Origin: an uncultured Paracoccaceae bacterium
Lineage (GTDB): Bacteria > Pseudomonadota > Alphaproteobacteria > Rhodobacterales > Rhodobacteraceae
Reading direction: 5' to 3'
Length of the DNA stretch: 64,000 bases
Assembly: GCA_947498985.1 (NCBI GenBank)
Contig: CANMMF010000001.1
Span: 277,501 to 341,500, forward strand
Below are positions 7,966 to 16,980 of the stretch, piece by piece (the first letter of the stretch is position 1; every line of letters starts with the position of its first letter). Made by a program: the position numbers and the translations under genes. The notes under the pieces are model-generated. The model ran no database searches. It saw only the letters and a list, made by a program, of their open reading frames with translations, and was not told where the DNA came from.

Positions 7966-10581
7966 TTAATGCACCACCGCATCATCCGGTCGCGGCCGGT
8001 TGGTCGAGGCGACGCGGTCACCGATGATCAACCCGTCGCTGCCGGCGCTGACCGGCACAGTGTCGCCATCCGCCACATCGCCCGCCAGCAGCATTTCGGC
8101 CAGCGGATCCTGCAGGGCGCGCTGGATCACCCGTTTCAGCGGCCGCGCGCCGAACACCGGATCGTAGCCTTCGTCGGCCAGCCATTTGCGCGCCTCGTCA
8201 TCCAGCTCCAGCTGGATCTTGCGCGCCGCAAGCCGCTTCAGCAGCCGTGCCAGCTGGATATCGACGATGCCGGACATGTCCTCGCGCTTGAGCCGGTCAA
8301 AGATGATCGTCTCGTCCAGCCGGTTGAGGAATTCCGGCCGGAAATGCGCCCGGACCGCATCCATCACGTCCCGCCGCGCCTGACCGCTATCGGCACCTTC
8401 GGGCAACTGGCTCAGCGCCTGCGATCCGAGATTCGAGGTCAGCACGATCAGCGTCTGCTTGAAATCCACGGTGCGGCCCTGACCATCGGTCAGCATACCG
8501 TCATCGAGCACCTGCAGGAGCACGTTGAACACGTCCGGATGCGCTTTCTCGACCTCGTCGAAAAGCACCACCTGATAGGGACGCCGCCGGACCGCTTCGG
8601 TCAGCACGCCGCCTTCGTCGTAGCCGACATAGCCCGGAGGTGCGCCGATCAGACGCGCGACGCTGTGTTTCTCCATGAATTCCGACATGTCGATCCGCAC
8701 CATGGCGTTGTCATCGTCAAAGAGAAACTCCGCCACCGCCTTGGTCAGCTCGGTCTTTCCGACACCGGTGGGGCCCAGGAACAGGAACGAGCCCAGAGGC
8801 CGGTTCTCGTCGTTGAGACCCGCCCGCGCGCGGCGCACGGCATTGGCCACGGCGCGCACCGCCTGGTGCTGACCGACAACGCGCTTGTGCAGACCGTCTT
8901 CCATGCGCAGCAGCTTTTCGCGCTCGCCCTCGAGCATCTTGTTGACCGGAATGCCGGTCCAGCGCTCGACCACGGCGGCGATCTGCTCGGGGCGCACGGC
9001 CTCTTCGACCATCACGTCGTCTTCGCTGCTTTCGGCCTCGGCCAGCTGCTTTTCCAGCTGCGGGATCACGCCATAGCTGAGCTCACCGGCCTTGGCGAGG
9101 TTCGCGTCGCGCTTCGCCTGCTCCAATTCTGCGCGGGCGCGGTCGAGCTTTTCCTTGAGATCGCGGGCAGAGGCCAGCTTGTCACGTTCGGCCTGCCATT
9201 GCGCGGTCATCCCGGCGCTTTGCTGCTGCAGGTCGGCCAGATCCTTTTCGAGCTTCGCAAGCCGGTCCTTGGAGGCCTGATCGTCCTCCAGCCGCAACGC
9301 TTCCACCTCGATCTGCTTTTGCAGGATATCGCGGTCGAGCGCGTCGAGCTCCTCGGGTTTGCTGTCCACTTCCATGCGCAGCCGCGACGCCGCCTCGTCC
9401 ATCAGGTCGATGGCCTTGTCGGGCAGAAAGCGGTCGGTGATGTAGCGGTTCGACAGCGTCGCCGCAGAGACAAGGGCAGAATCAGAGATCCGCACACCGT
9501 GGTGCAGCTCGTATTTCTCCTTGATGCCCCGCAGGATGGAGATCGTGTCCTCCACCGTGGGCTCCTGCACCAGAACCGGCTGGAACCGCCGCGCAAGGGC
9601 CGCGTCCTTTTCCACATGTTTGCGATACTCATCGAGTGTGGTCGCGCCGACACAGTGCAGCTCCCCGCGCGCCAGCGCCGGTTTCAGCAGGTTCGACGCA
9701 TCCATCGCGCCATCGGCCTTGCCCGCGCCCACAAGCGTGTGCATCTCGTCGATGAACAGCACGATCTCACCGGCGGCCGCGGTCACTTCGCTGAGCACGG
9801 CCTTGAGCCGCTCCTCGAACTCGCCACGGTATTTTGCGCCCGCGATCAGCGCGCCCATGTCGAGCGCCAGCAGCTTCTTGTTGCGCAGGCTCTCGGGCAC
9901 GTCGCCATTGATGATGCGCAGCGCAAGCCCCTCGGCAATCGCGGTCTTGCCGACGCCCGGCTCCCCGATCAGAACCGGGTTGTTCTTGGTCCGGCGGCTC
10001 AGCACCTGCATGGCGCGGCGGATCTCATCGTCGCGACCAATGATCGGATCGATCTTGCCGTCTTCGGCGGCCTCCGTCAGGTCGCGCGCGTATTTCTTCA
10101 GCGCGTCATAGCCTTCCTCGGCTGTGGCGCTGTCGGCCGTGCGGCCCTTGCGGATGTCGTTGATCGCCTCGTTGAGGCTTTGCGGCGATACGTTGCCCGC
10201 CTCAAGCGCCTCTTTGGCCGGGCTTTTCACCATGCCCAGCGCCATCAGCAAGCGCTCGACCGGCACGAAGCTGTCGCCCGCCTTGCTGGCGAGGGTTTCG
10301 GCCTCGCCCAGCACCTTGCCGGTGGCCGAATCCATGTAGACCTGCCCCGCATCGCCGGACACTTTCGGAATCTTGGCAAGCTTGGTGTCGAGAACCTGCA
10401 CAACCCGGCCCGGGTCGCCGCCCGCGCGTTTGATCAGGTTCGAGGCCATGCCCTGATCGTCGTCCATCAGGGCCTTGAGCAGATGTTCGGGCGCCAGCTT
10501 CTGGTGGCTTTCCCGCATCGCGATGGTCTGGGCGGCCTGAATGAAGCCGCGCGACCGTTCCGTGAACTTCTCCAAGTTCAT
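7966..10581 (-). CDS. clpB: ClpB, ATP-dependent protein disaggregase
   Basis: An 871-residue Hsp100 chaperone, a normal family length. The order is an N-terminal Clp repeat domain (residues 1-145), a first AAA+ module with Walker A GEPGVGKT at 206-213, a coiled-coil middle domain (about 400-520, rich in [10 protein letters not shown]-type heptads), and a second AAA+ module with GPTGVGKT near 605. It works with DnaK to dissolve aggregated proteins after heat stress. The start at 10581 ([10 protein letters not shown]) has AAAGGAGACAGCC upstream; an open 92-codon extension is 5' untranslated sequence. A sigma-32-type promoter lies upstream. Confidence 0.97.
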   Translation of the reverse strand: MNLEKFTERSRGFIQAAQTIAMRESHQKLAPEHLLKALMDDDQGMASNLIKRAGGDPGRVVQVLDTKLAKIPKVSGDAGQVYMDSATGKVLGEAETLASKAGDSFVPVERLLMALGMVKSPAKEALEAGNVSPQSLNEAINDIRKGRTADSATAEEGYDALKKYARDLTEAAEDGKIDPIIGRDDEIRRAMQVLSRRTKNNPVLIGEPGVGKTAIAEGLALRIINGDVPESLRNKKLLALDMGALIAGAKYRGEFEERLKAVLSEVTAAAGEIVLFIDEMHTLVGAGKADGAMDASNLLKPALARGELHCVGATTLDEYRKHVEKDAALARRFQPVLVQEPTVEDTISILRGIKEKYELHHGVRISDSALVSAATLSNRYITDRFLPDKAIDLMDEAASRLRMEVDSKPEELDALDRDILQKQIEVEALRLEDDQASKDRLAKLEKDLADLQQQSAGMTAQWQAERDKLASARDLKEKLDRARAELEQAKRDANLAKAGELSYGVIPQLEKQLAEAESSEDDVMVEEAVRPEQIAAVVERWTGIPVNKMLEGEREKLLRMEDGLHKRVVGQHQAVRAVANAVRRARAGLNDENRPLGSFLFLGPTGVGKTELTKAVAEFLFDDDNAMVRIDMSEFMEKHSVARLIGAPPGYVGYDEGGVLTEAVRRRPYQVVLFDEVEKAHPDVFNVLLQVLDDGMLTDGQGRTVDFKQTLIVLTSNLGSQALSQLPEGADSGQARRDVMDAVRAHFRPEFLNRLDETIIFDRLKREDMSGIVDIQLARLLKRLAARKIQLELDDEARKWLADEGYDPVFGARPLKRVIQRALQDPLAEMLLAGDVADGDTVPVSAGSDGLIIGDRVASTNRPRPDDAVVH

Positions 10582-10979
10582 GGCTGTCTCCTTTTCCAAA
10601 GCGCCCCTGAGCGTTTCAGACGCGCCTGGCAGGGCAGCACGCATCGGTCGGGGCCTCCGCTCCAAGATGGTCACGCGCGCCGCGCTCTTCAAGAGAGCGG
10701 CGTTGCAAAAAGGCAACGACTGGCCGTGGCCGGGCCACCCCGGCCAACGTCCCTGCAAAACAACCACCGGACGCCGCCATTTGCCATCTTTTCCGTCGCT
10801 GCCAGGTGACCCGGAACTCTGCGACGTCTTCAAGCGGTTCCCGGCCAAGCTGTGCATGGCCAGCGATGGTGCGTTTAATTAACGCATCGGCGTGATGTGA
10901 CCGCAACCGGGGCTGGCGGCCTCTTGACGCAGCGGCGTCGGGCTTTCATTGACCGCGGAGCAAACACAGGAGCCCCAGA
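10582..10979. other. 398-bp divergent intergenic region between clpB and pyrF
   Basis: It holds the clpB heat-shock promoter and 5' leader on the left and the unidentified pyrF promoter on the right. An AT-rich patch at 10870-10886 (TGCGT-TTAATTA-ACGCA, imperfectly palindromic) stands out near the pyrF side. No gene was recognised; open frames here are extensions of clpB or shadows. Confidence 0.55.
10665..10693 (-). promoter_or_regulatory. RpoH (heat-shock sigma) promoter of clpB
   Basis: On the minus strand CTTGAAG (10687-10693) and GACCATCT (10665-10672) are spaced by 14 nt. The Escherichia coli sigma-32 consensus is CTTGAAA-N(11-16)-CCCCATNT, so six of seven and six of eight positions match. 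It lies about 85 nt ahead of the clpB start, and clpB is a classical RpoH target. Confidence 0.7.
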
Positions 10980-11675
10980 ATGTCCGATGACCGCCTGATT
11001 GTCGCCCTCGATGTCCCGCATGCCGTTGCAGGTCTGGAACTGACCCGGCAGCTTGGCGATGCGGTGTCGTTCTACAAGATCGGGCTGGGGATGCTGACGG
11101 GGGGCGGGCTGGCGCTGGCCAATGAGCTCAAGCAGGAGCACGGCAAACGCATTTTCCTGGATATGAAGCTTTTCGATATCAGCGCCACGGTCGAGGCTGC
11201 GGTGCGCGGACTGGCGCAGTTCGATCTCGATTTCCTCACCGTGCATGGCGATCCGCATGTGGTGCGCGCCGCCTGCGAAGGTGCTGCCGGCTCTGATCTG
11301 AAGATCCTGGCGGTGACCATCCTGACATCGCTCGACCGGGCGGATCTTGACGCCGCCCTGATCCGCGACGGCGACATTCCCGACCTTGTGGCCACGCGCG
11401 CCGCGCGGGCGTTCGAGGCCGGTGCCCATGGCATAATCGCCTCGCCGAACGAAGCGGCGGTGCTCCGCGACCTGCCAGAAGCCGAGGGCCGCTTGATCGT
11501 GACCCCCGGTGTGCGCCCCGCTGGCGCCGATGCCGGGGATCAGAAGCGGATCGCGACCCCGGCGCGCGCCATCGCGGACGGGGCCGACCACATCGTTGTC
11601 GGGCGTCCGGTGCATCTTGCCGAGGATCCGCGGGCCGCGGCAAAGGCCATCACCGCAGAGATCGCGGCGGCCTGA
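10980..11675 (+). CDS. pyrF: Orotidine 5'-phosphate decarboxylase
   Basis: A 231-residue TIM-barrel enzyme that converts orotidine monophosphate to UMP, the last step of pyrimidine nucleotide synthesis. The catalytic DxKxxD motif is intact (DMKLFD, residues 61-66, with Lys63), and the phosphate-binding C-terminal segment (VTPGVRPAG ... VVGRPV) is present. ACAGGAG precedes the ATG. Length is normal. It stands alone rather than in a pyrimidine operon. Confidence 0.96.
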   Translation: MSDDRLIVALDVPHAVAGLELTRQLGDAVSFYKIGLGMLTGGGLALANELKQEHGKRIFLDMKLFDISATVEAAVRGLAQFDLDFLTVHGDPHVVRAACEGAAGSDLKILAVTILTSLDRADLDAALIRDGDIPDLVATRAARAFEAGAHGIIASPNEAAVLRDLPEAEGRLIVTPGVRPAGADAGDQKRIATPARAIADGADHIVVGRPVHLAEDPRAAAKAITAEIAAA

Positions 11676-11786
11676 GGCCGTTACGGGGGGCCTTTGCGCG
11701 CCACTTGAAGGCACGCGGGGGATCCGCGGGGAACACGGTTGCGTGACTCCCCCTCAAAGCCATGAAACCAAATGCTTACCTCAGCG

Positions 11787-11819
11787 TTATCCACAGGACA
11801 CAGCAACGCCTGTGGATAA
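11787..11819. promoter_or_regulatory. Two perfect DnaA boxes in inverted orientation
   Basis: TTATCCACAGG (11787-11797) and its exact reverse complement CCTGTGGATAA (11809-11819) flank an 11-nt spacer. Each contains the 9-bp DnaA box TTATCCACA with no mismatch. The second arm ends 5 nt before the GGAGG ribosome binding site of the 85-residue gene. The same sequence would also form a stable RNA hairpin if transcribed. Confidence 0.75.
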
Positions 11820-11837
11820 ACCAACGGAGGCAAGAGC

Positions 11838-12095
11838 ATGTCCTTTATCAAATCCCAGATCGGCGAAATCGCCTATAATCCGGCCCGCGAAGCGTTCGAA
11901 GCGCTGGTGAGCTTTCACACAAGCGACGCGCAGATCCGCGTGCCCGCGTCGTTCTCCGCGCCGCTGACGGCGGAGTTCGCGACCATTTCCAACGGGCTCT
12001 TTCAGGACGCGCTGCGCAAGCGCGCAACCGGAGGCGCGATGCAGTCGCAGATCGAAGAAATTTCGGGGGCCGTGGAACCTCTGAAGGCGGCGTGA
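11838..12095 (+). CDS. Conserved-looking 85-residue protein of unknown function
   Basis: A short soluble protein, largely predicted helical (SQIGEIAYNPAREAFEALVSF, then LTAEFATISNGLFQDALRKRA), with no cysteine and no signal peptide or membrane segment. ACGGAGGCAAGAGC upstream of the ATG is a strong ribosome binding site, so the gene is probably real. I do not recognise the family. It follows pyrF by 162 nt, and two inverted DnaA boxes lie immediately upstream. A link to replication status is therefore possible but is inference from position only. Confidence 0.75.
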   Translation: MSFIKSQIGEIAYNPAREAFEALVSFHTSDAQIRVPASFSAPLTAEFATISNGLFQDALRKRATGGAMQSQIEEISGAVEPLKAA

Positions 12096-12183
12096 GTTAT
12101 TCCTGCGACGCCCAACTTGCCTGCGGGTGTCGCCTGCACGTGGCCTCTTTGTCCCTCGGGCCACATATCCTGCCGGACCCCGG

Positions 12184-12621
12184 TCATTTCGCCCGGTGGT
12201 CCGGCTTTTTGCTGTCCAGATAGGCTTTCAGAATATCGCGAAAATGCGGGATCGCCTTGTCGGCTTTCAGGAAGGCTGCCGCTGACATAAGCTGCCAGCC
12301 CGCGCCTTCATCGCCAAACACGATCCTCCCTCGTGCCTCCGCGGGCAGATGTGCCGCAAAGAACCACGACGCAGAGGCCGGGGCCTGCCGCAGATGCGCA
12401 AACCGAAGCTCATCTTCGCGCAGCCGCAGGCCGACCTCTTCATGGGTTTCGCGCAGCACGCATTGTTCCGGGCTCTCGGTGCCTTCGCGCCCGCCGCCGG
12501 GAAAATCAAGATATCCGGGCCAGGTGATGCCGGGTGTATGATCCCGCCGCAGAACCAGCAGATCACCGCCCAGAAACAGCATCAGTTTGGCGCCGTGGAA
12601 GACCCGCCGCGGATCACACAT
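12184..12621 (-). CDS. NUDIX hydrolase
   Basis: A 145-residue protein with a NUDIX box at residues 43-65 (GGREGTESPEQCVLRETHEEVGL), matching Gx5Ex7RE-x2-EExG except that Thr59 sits at a usually aliphatic position. NUDIX enzymes hydrolyse nucleoside diphosphates linked to another group, often to clear oxidised or non-canonical nucleotides; the substrate cannot be deduced. It is divergent from dinB across 56 bp, so the two may share a promoter region, which would fit nucleotide-pool and damage handling. Confidence 0.9.
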   Translation of the reverse strand: MCDPRRVFHGAKLMLFLGGDLLVLRRDHTPGITWPGYLDFPGGGREGTESPEQCVLRETHEEVGLRLREDELRFAHLRQAPASASWFFAAHLPAEARGRIVFGDEGAGWQLMSAAAFLKADKAIPHFRDILKAYLDSKKPDHRAK

Positions 12622-12677
12622 GGCGTCCTCTTCGCTGGCGGAGTAAACTGCGCATCACCTGCTCACCGGACCCTGCC

Positions 12678-13931
12678 ATGCCTGCCCTCTGCCGCGATTG
12701 CCTGACCCAGTTCGACGCCGGACCGCGCTGTCCGGCCTGCAAGCGGCCGCGCATCATCTGCCATGACGAGCTCTTTGCGCTCTCCATCGCGCATATGGAT
12801 TGCGACGCATTCTACGCCAGCGTCGAGAAGCGAGACAATCCAGAACTGGCCGACAAGCCGGTGATCATCGGCGGCGGGCGGCGCGGCGTGGTCTCCACCG
12901 CCTGTTACGTGGCGCGCATCCGCGGCGTGCGCTCGGCGATGCCGATGTTCAAGGCGCTGGCGCTGTGCCCCGACGCGGTCATCGTGCGCCCGCGCATGTC
13001 GGTCTACGTCGAAACCTCGCGCGCCATCCGCGCCATGATGGAAGAACTGACCCCCGCCATCGAGCCCCTGTCGCTCGACGAGGCGTTCATCGACCTCACC
13101 GGGACGGAGCGGCTGCATGGCCGCCCGCCCGCCGTCATGCTCGCCCATCTCATCAAGCGGATGCGCAGCGAATTGGGGCTCACCGGCTCGGTGGGGCTGT
13201 CGCATAACAAGTTCCTGGCCAAGATCGCCTCCGACCTCGACAAGCCGCACGGGTTTTCGGTGATCGGCGCGGCAGAGACGCAGGACTTCCTGCGCCCCAG
13301 ACCGGTGCGGCTGATCTGGGGTGTCGGGGCCGCCGCGCAGGGCGCGCTGGAGCGTGCGGGCATCCGCACCTTCGAGGATCTGCTGCGCTGGGAGCGCGTC
13401 GATCTTGTCGCGCGTTTCGGCTCCATGGGCGAACGGCTCTGGCATCTGGCGCGCGGCGAGGACCGCCGCCGGGTGACGCGGAACGCGCCGATGAAATCGA
13501 TCTCCAACGAGACGACCTTCGGCGAGGACACCTCCGATCCCGATATTCTCGACGGGCATCTGTGGCGGATGTGCGAAAAGGTGGCGGACCGGGCCAAGGC
13601 CAAGGCGCTGGCCGGGCGGGTGGTGACACTGAAACTCAAGCGCGGCGATTTCACCCTGATCACCCGGCGGGTATCGCTGACCGATCCCACGCAGATCGCC
13701 GACCGGATCTATCGCACCGCGCGCGGCCTCTTCGATCAGGTGGAGGGCAAGGGGCCTTACCGGCTGGTGGGGGCCGGGATCTCGGATCTGGTGCCCGAGG
13801 ACGTGGCCGACCGCGCGGGCGATCTGCTCGATCCCAAGGCGGGCAGCCGTGCCGCGGCGGAGCGGGCGACGGACGAGATCCGCGCCCGGTTCGGGGATGA
13901 CGCGATCCTCAAGGGCCGGGCGTTGCGGTAG
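12678..13931 (+). CDS. dinB: DNA polymerase IV (Y-family, translesion) with N-terminal zinc ribbon
   Basis: A 417-residue translesion polymerase. Catalytic acidic residues are visible at Asp41 (HMDCDAFYASVE) and in SLDEAF (Asp134, Glu135). The thumb and little-finger regions follow through residue 417. Unlike Escherichia coli DinB, residues 5-21 form a C-x2-C...C-x2-C ribbon (CRDC and CPAC), an extension seen in many alphaproteobacterial paralogues. The start at 12678 is chosen because the ribbon begins there; an upstream in-frame codon at 12534 is inside the divergent gene. No alphaproteobacterial LexA box (GTTC-N7-GTTC) was found upstream. Confidence 0.95.
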   Translation: MPALCRDCLTQFDAGPRCPACKRPRIICHDELFALSIAHMDCDAFYASVEKRDNPELADKPVIIGGGRRGVVSTACYVARIRGVRSAMPMFKALALCPDAVIVRPRMSVYVETSRAIRAMMEELTPAIEPLSLDEAFIDLTGTERLHGRPPAVMLAHLIKRMRSELGLTGSVGLSHNKFLAKIASDLDKPHGFSVIGAAETQDFLRPRPVRLIWGVGAAAQGALERAGIRTFEDLLRWERVDLVARFGSMGERLWHLARGEDRRRVTRNAPMKSISNETTFGEDTSDPDILDGHLWRMCEKVADRAKAKALAGRVVTLKLKRGDFTLITRRVSLTDPTQIADRIYRTARGLFDQVEGKGPYRLVGAGISDLVPEDVADRAGDLLDPKAGSRAAAERATDEIRARFGDDAILKGRALR

Positions 13932-14073
13932 TCGCGGCTGCGATGTGTGGACGCGCGCGGATGTGCCTTCAGGCTGGCGATCCCGGTGCTTCCGCTCGCG
14001 CAGACCAAAAGCTCGGCCCGTGCCCCGTGCGATACTCCGTCACCGCTCATCATCCCGACAAAGCATCCCGGGC

Positions 14074-14397
14074 TTAGCGCCCGATCACCTGATCCTCTTC
14101 ATCCACCGCGTCATAGCCCAGCGCTTCCAGCCCCGCTTCGAGGTTGTCCGACAGATGTGGCGTGCCGATCAGGTAATCTGCGGTGGGTGTGGTCGCCTCG
14201 TCATAGGCGGTCTGGTAGGCCTCGTCCCAATCCTCCGGCTCGAAGGCGCCGCGCCCGATCCACATCACGGTCACGAGGGCGGCCTGTTCCTCTTCGTCCA
14301 TACGGTCGATAAGGCCGCGCAACTCCCCCTCGGCGCGGTCCAGTTCGCGGGCCATCACAATCACGGCGGCCACCTGTCTTGGGCTGATCTTCTGCAT
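14074..14397 (-). CDS. DUF3775 family protein
   Basis: A 107-residue acidic cytoplasmic protein. It begins MQKISPRQVAAVIVMARELDRAE and contains a WIGRGAFEPEDWDEAYQTAYDEA stretch and a TADYLIGTPHLSDNLEAGL tail that I associate with DUF3775, an alphaproteobacterial family of unknown function. GAAGGAGACGCGCA precedes the ATG. It lies 65 nt downstream of the SDR gene on the same strand and is probably the last gene of the operon starting at 19024. No catalytic residues can be proposed. Confidence 0.8.
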   Translation of the reverse strand: MQKISPRQVAAVIVMARELDRAEGELRGLIDRMDEEEQAALVTVMWIGRGAFEPEDWDEAYQTAYDEATTPTADYLIGTPHLSDNLEAGLEALGYDAVDEEDQVIGR

Positions 14398-14462
14398 TGC
14401 GCGTCTCCTTCCGGGTCCTGTCGGAACGAGCATGCCCAAAGCTGCGGCGCGCGACCTTGATC

Positions 14463-15194
14463 TTACGCAAAAAGCCGGTAGTAGAGCCAATCGGGCAGAA
14501 ACTGGCTGCCGCGGAACACCAGGCTGAACGCCGTCGGGAAGGAGTGCTTGAACCCGTCGCTGTTCATATGCTCGAAATAGGCCTGCGCGGCCTTTTCCGG
14601 CTCCATGATGAACGGCATCTTGAAGTCGTTCTTGTCGGTCAGCCGTGTCTTGATGAAGCCGGGATTGACCAGTTGCACATCGACGCGCGTCTTGTACAGA
14701 TCCGCGTGCAGCGATTCCGCCAGCACCATGACACCGGCCTTTGAGGCGGTATAGGCTGCCGCCCCCGGCAAGCCGCGAAAGCCCGAGAGCGACCCTGTCA
14801 GAACGATGTGGCCCGCGTCGCGGGCGGTGAAGCGCGGCAGGATCACCCCCATCAGGCGCATCGCGCCGGTGAAGTTGATATCGGCCATCTTGTTGGCCTG
14901 CTCCGCGTCCCATTCAGCGGCCCCAAACGGCCAGTAGACCCCGGCCATTTGCACCACGCCGTCGATCTCGCCGATCTCGTCGGCCACGGTCTCAAGCGCA
15001 TCCGCATCGGTGACATCCACCGGCGCAACCCGCGCCCGCCCGGGCAGCGCCTCGGCCAGATCGTTGAGCTTGTCTTCCGAGCGTGCGGACAGGATCAGTT
15101 CGACCCCTGCCCGGCTCATCCGGTGAGCCAGCGCCTCACCCAGACCCGCCGATGCGCCGACGAGCCAGTACTTCTTGCCGTTCCACTCTCTCAC
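14463..15194 (-). CDS. Short-chain dehydrogenase/reductase
   Basis: A 243-residue classical SDR. A Rossmann glycine motif GASAGLG is at residues 13-19, and the catalytic triad is Ser135, Tyr148 and Lys152 (TGSLSG, YTASK). It should be an NAD(P)-dependent oxidoreductase; substrate unknown. The GTG start (15192-15194) overlaps the stop of the DUF3833 gene as GTGA. In Rhodobacter sphaeroides an SDR ends the gene string next to rpoE-chrR, to my recollection, and the order here is the same. Confidence 0.9.
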   Translation of the reverse strand: MREWNGKKYWLVGASAGLGEALAHRMSRAGVELILSARSEDKLNDLAEALPGRARVAPVDVTDADALETVADEIGEIDGVVQMAGVYWPFGAAEWDAEQANKMADINFTGAMRLMGVILPRFTARDAGHIVLTGSLSGFRGLPGAAAYTASKAGVMVLAESLHADLYKTRVDVQLVNPGFIKTRLTDKNDFKMPFIMEPEKAAQAYFEHMNSDGFKHSFPTAFSLVFRGSQFLPDWLYYRLFA

Positions 15195-15760
15195 GCTGTC
15201 TCCTTCCGGCGCATCGTCGCCACCAGTTCCGCCACCTTTATTCCGAACTTACGGAACTGGCTGCGGTTCACGATGGTTCCGTTCGGCGCCAGATACATCC
15301 AGTCAGTGGTGTCGAGCACATGGCCGCCGGCATCCTCGGGCAGGCGGATGCGGTAACGCAACTGCACGGTCGGGCCGCTCTGCTCGCCGCTGCCCTCGCC
15401 CACCACGTCGGGCGCGGTGGCCTTGATCTTGCCGTCATTGCCGAGGCTGAGCGTCCATTCGCGATCCTGGACGGAGCCGTCATCATAGGTGAAGCGTTCC
15501 TTCATCACGCCGCGGTTGCCGTCCCACCGGGAGTTGAACTCTCCCACAAAGCGCGAGGTCACGCGCCCGGTCGGACCATAGATCACACCCTCGCATTCGA
15601 TGGGCCCGTTGAGATGCGTGCGCAGATCGAACGCCTCGCCGTGATGATCGATGTAGTCGGCGGGCGATTGCGCGCCAAAGCCGAAATACAACGATTTCAG
15701 ATAGGTCAGCACCAGCATCAGCGCCGATCCCAAAACGACATAGCCAAGAGCTTCCATCAT
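15191..15760 (-). CDS. DUF3833 family membrane-anchored protein
   Basis: A 189-residue protein with one N-terminal membrane segment (ALGYVVLGSALMLVLTYL, residues 4-21) and a beta-rich remainder containing FNSRWDGNRGVMKERFTYDDG and ending with LVATMRRKE. This fits DUF3833, in which many members are lipoproteins; here no lipobox cysteine is visible. The family's barrel-like fold suggests lipid binding, which is inference. Overlapping start and stop codons on both sides (ATGA before, GTGA after) show it is translated as part of the operon. Confidence 0.85.
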   Translation of the reverse strand: MMEALGYVVLGSALMLVLTYLKSLYFGFGAQSPADYIDHHGEAFDLRTHLNGPIECEGVIYGPTGRVTSRFVGEFNSRWDGNRGVMKERFTYDDGSVQDREWTLSLGNDGKIKATAPDVVGEGSGEQSGPTVQLRYRIRLPEDAGGHVLDTTDWMYLAPNGTIVNRSQFRKFGIKVAELVATMRRKETA

Positions 15761-16980
15761 GTTCCCCTTCCAACAGGCGTTGCGATCAGAAGCCCGATCG
15801 CCAGTAGTTTCAGCACGCAGGGCACCCCGGCATAAAGCAGGCTGAGCGCCCGCAATGCCCTTTCAGGGTTGTCCGTACCCGACGTGAATCCTTGCATTTC
15901 CAGCAAGGGAAGTAGCGCCACGGCGGCAAACGCCAACGTGAACTTCGAAACAAATGACCACAGCGCAAAGCCTTCGGACGCGTTGGGCGCGATCCGCGCC
16001 ATGCGGGTGGCGAACATCGCGGGCAGCAGCGTCATGTCCGCCCCGAGTGCGGCACCGGAGCCCAGGCAGATCAGCGCAAACAGCCATGTGTCGCCCGCGC
16101 CCAGTCCCAACGCGCCGCCAAAGGCCACGATGGCGAGCACCATCGCCGAGAGCAGCACCGGCTTGGGTCCGAACCGCTCTGCCAGCAGCCCCCAGACCGG
16201 CGCGGCGAGGGCGGCTGCCAGGAAAAACAGCAGCAAGAGCGGCCCTTCCCAGCCCGGCGCCTGCAGGCGGCTTTCGACGAAAAACAAAAACAGCGTGGAG
16301 GAGACGGCGACCGGGGCGGCGTTGAGCAAGGCGATGAGCAGCAGGCGGCGTGCGATCGGATCGCCGACCACCGGGCCGAAGCCCAGCCGCGGCACGTCAC
16401 GGCTCTGGCCCCATTCGCCGGTCATCGCCCAGAGCGCCACGGCACAGGCCAGCGCAAAGGCCAGCGCGAAGCCGATGAAGGGTGGCACGCCGATGCCTTC
16501 GAGCAGCGCCGGCAGCAGCGCCGCAAGGCAGACCCCAGCAAGCGCGCCGCTCTCGCGCCAGCGCGCCAGACGCAAGTGCCCCTGCCCGGCCAATTGGCCG
16601 CCCTTGGCCACACCGGTGGCGTAAAACGAAATGGTCAGGAAGCTGAAGGACGAAAAGACCAGCGTCAGGGTCAGCGCAAACCACCAGATCGGCGCGATGG
16701 GCGGTGTCACGGCAAAAAGCCCCAGCATGCCCAGCGCCATCCCGGCCCCGCCGATCAGCACCGCCACACCGCGCCGCCCCTGAAGGCTGCCCGACAGCCG
16801 TCCGAACAGCGGATCCTGCACCACATCCAGCAATCGCAGCACAAACAGCACCGTGCCGAGACTCGCCAGGCTCACGCCATAGGCATCGACATAGAATTTC
16901 GGCGCGTGGATGTAGATCGGCAGTCCCGCCGCTGCCAGAACCCCGGCAAAGGCGGCGTAAGCGCCAAGACGGTCGGTCAC
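15757..16980 (-). CDS. Major facilitator superfamily transporter
   Basis: A 407-residue membrane protein with about 12 hydrophobic segments, resembling the glycoside-pentoside-hexuronide/cation branch (VVQDPLFGRLSG after helix 2, like the VxDPxxGxxSD motif of that branch). Substrate is unknown. The start is a GTG (16978-16980) overlapping the DUF1365 stop as GTGA; a longer frame upstream lies inside that gene. Its fixed place among lipid-modification genes of the RpoE-ChrR region suggests it handles a lipid-related compound or has another envelope role, an inference. Confidence 0.88.
   Translation of the reverse strand: MTDRLGAYAAFAGVLAAAGLPIYIHAPKFYVDAYGVSLASLGTVLFVLRLLDVVQDPLFGRLSGSLQGRRGVAVLIGGAGMALGMLGLFAVTPPIAPIWWFALTLTLVFSSFSFLTISFYATGVAKGGQLAGQGHLRLARWRESGALAGVCLAALLPALLEGIGVPPFIGFALAFALACAVALWAMTGEWGQSRDVPRLGFGPVVGDPIARRLLLIALLNAAPVAVSSTLFLFFVESRLQAPGWEGPLLLLFFLAAALAAPVWGLLAERFGPKPVLLSAMVLAIVAFGGALGLGAGDTWLFALICLGSGAALGADMTLLPAMFATRMARIAPNASEGFALWSFVSKFTLAFAAVALLPLLEMQGFTSGTDNPERALRALSLLYAGVPCVLKLLAIGLLIATPVGRGT

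Noticed and set aside
7936-10809. 957-codon open frame on the plus strand opposite clpB
   Set aside because: It is the antisense shadow of clpB in GC-rich DNA, with no ribosome binding site and no protein-family features. Similar shadows occur opposite glnD (48092-50884), potA/potB (35113-37512), the RTX genes (4302-5966, 6156-7775) and aceE (23906-26236).
12622-12677. SOS (LexA) box before dinB
   Set aside because: No GTTC-N7-GTTC or GAAC-N7-GAAC, the alphaproteobacterial form, is present in the divergent gap.
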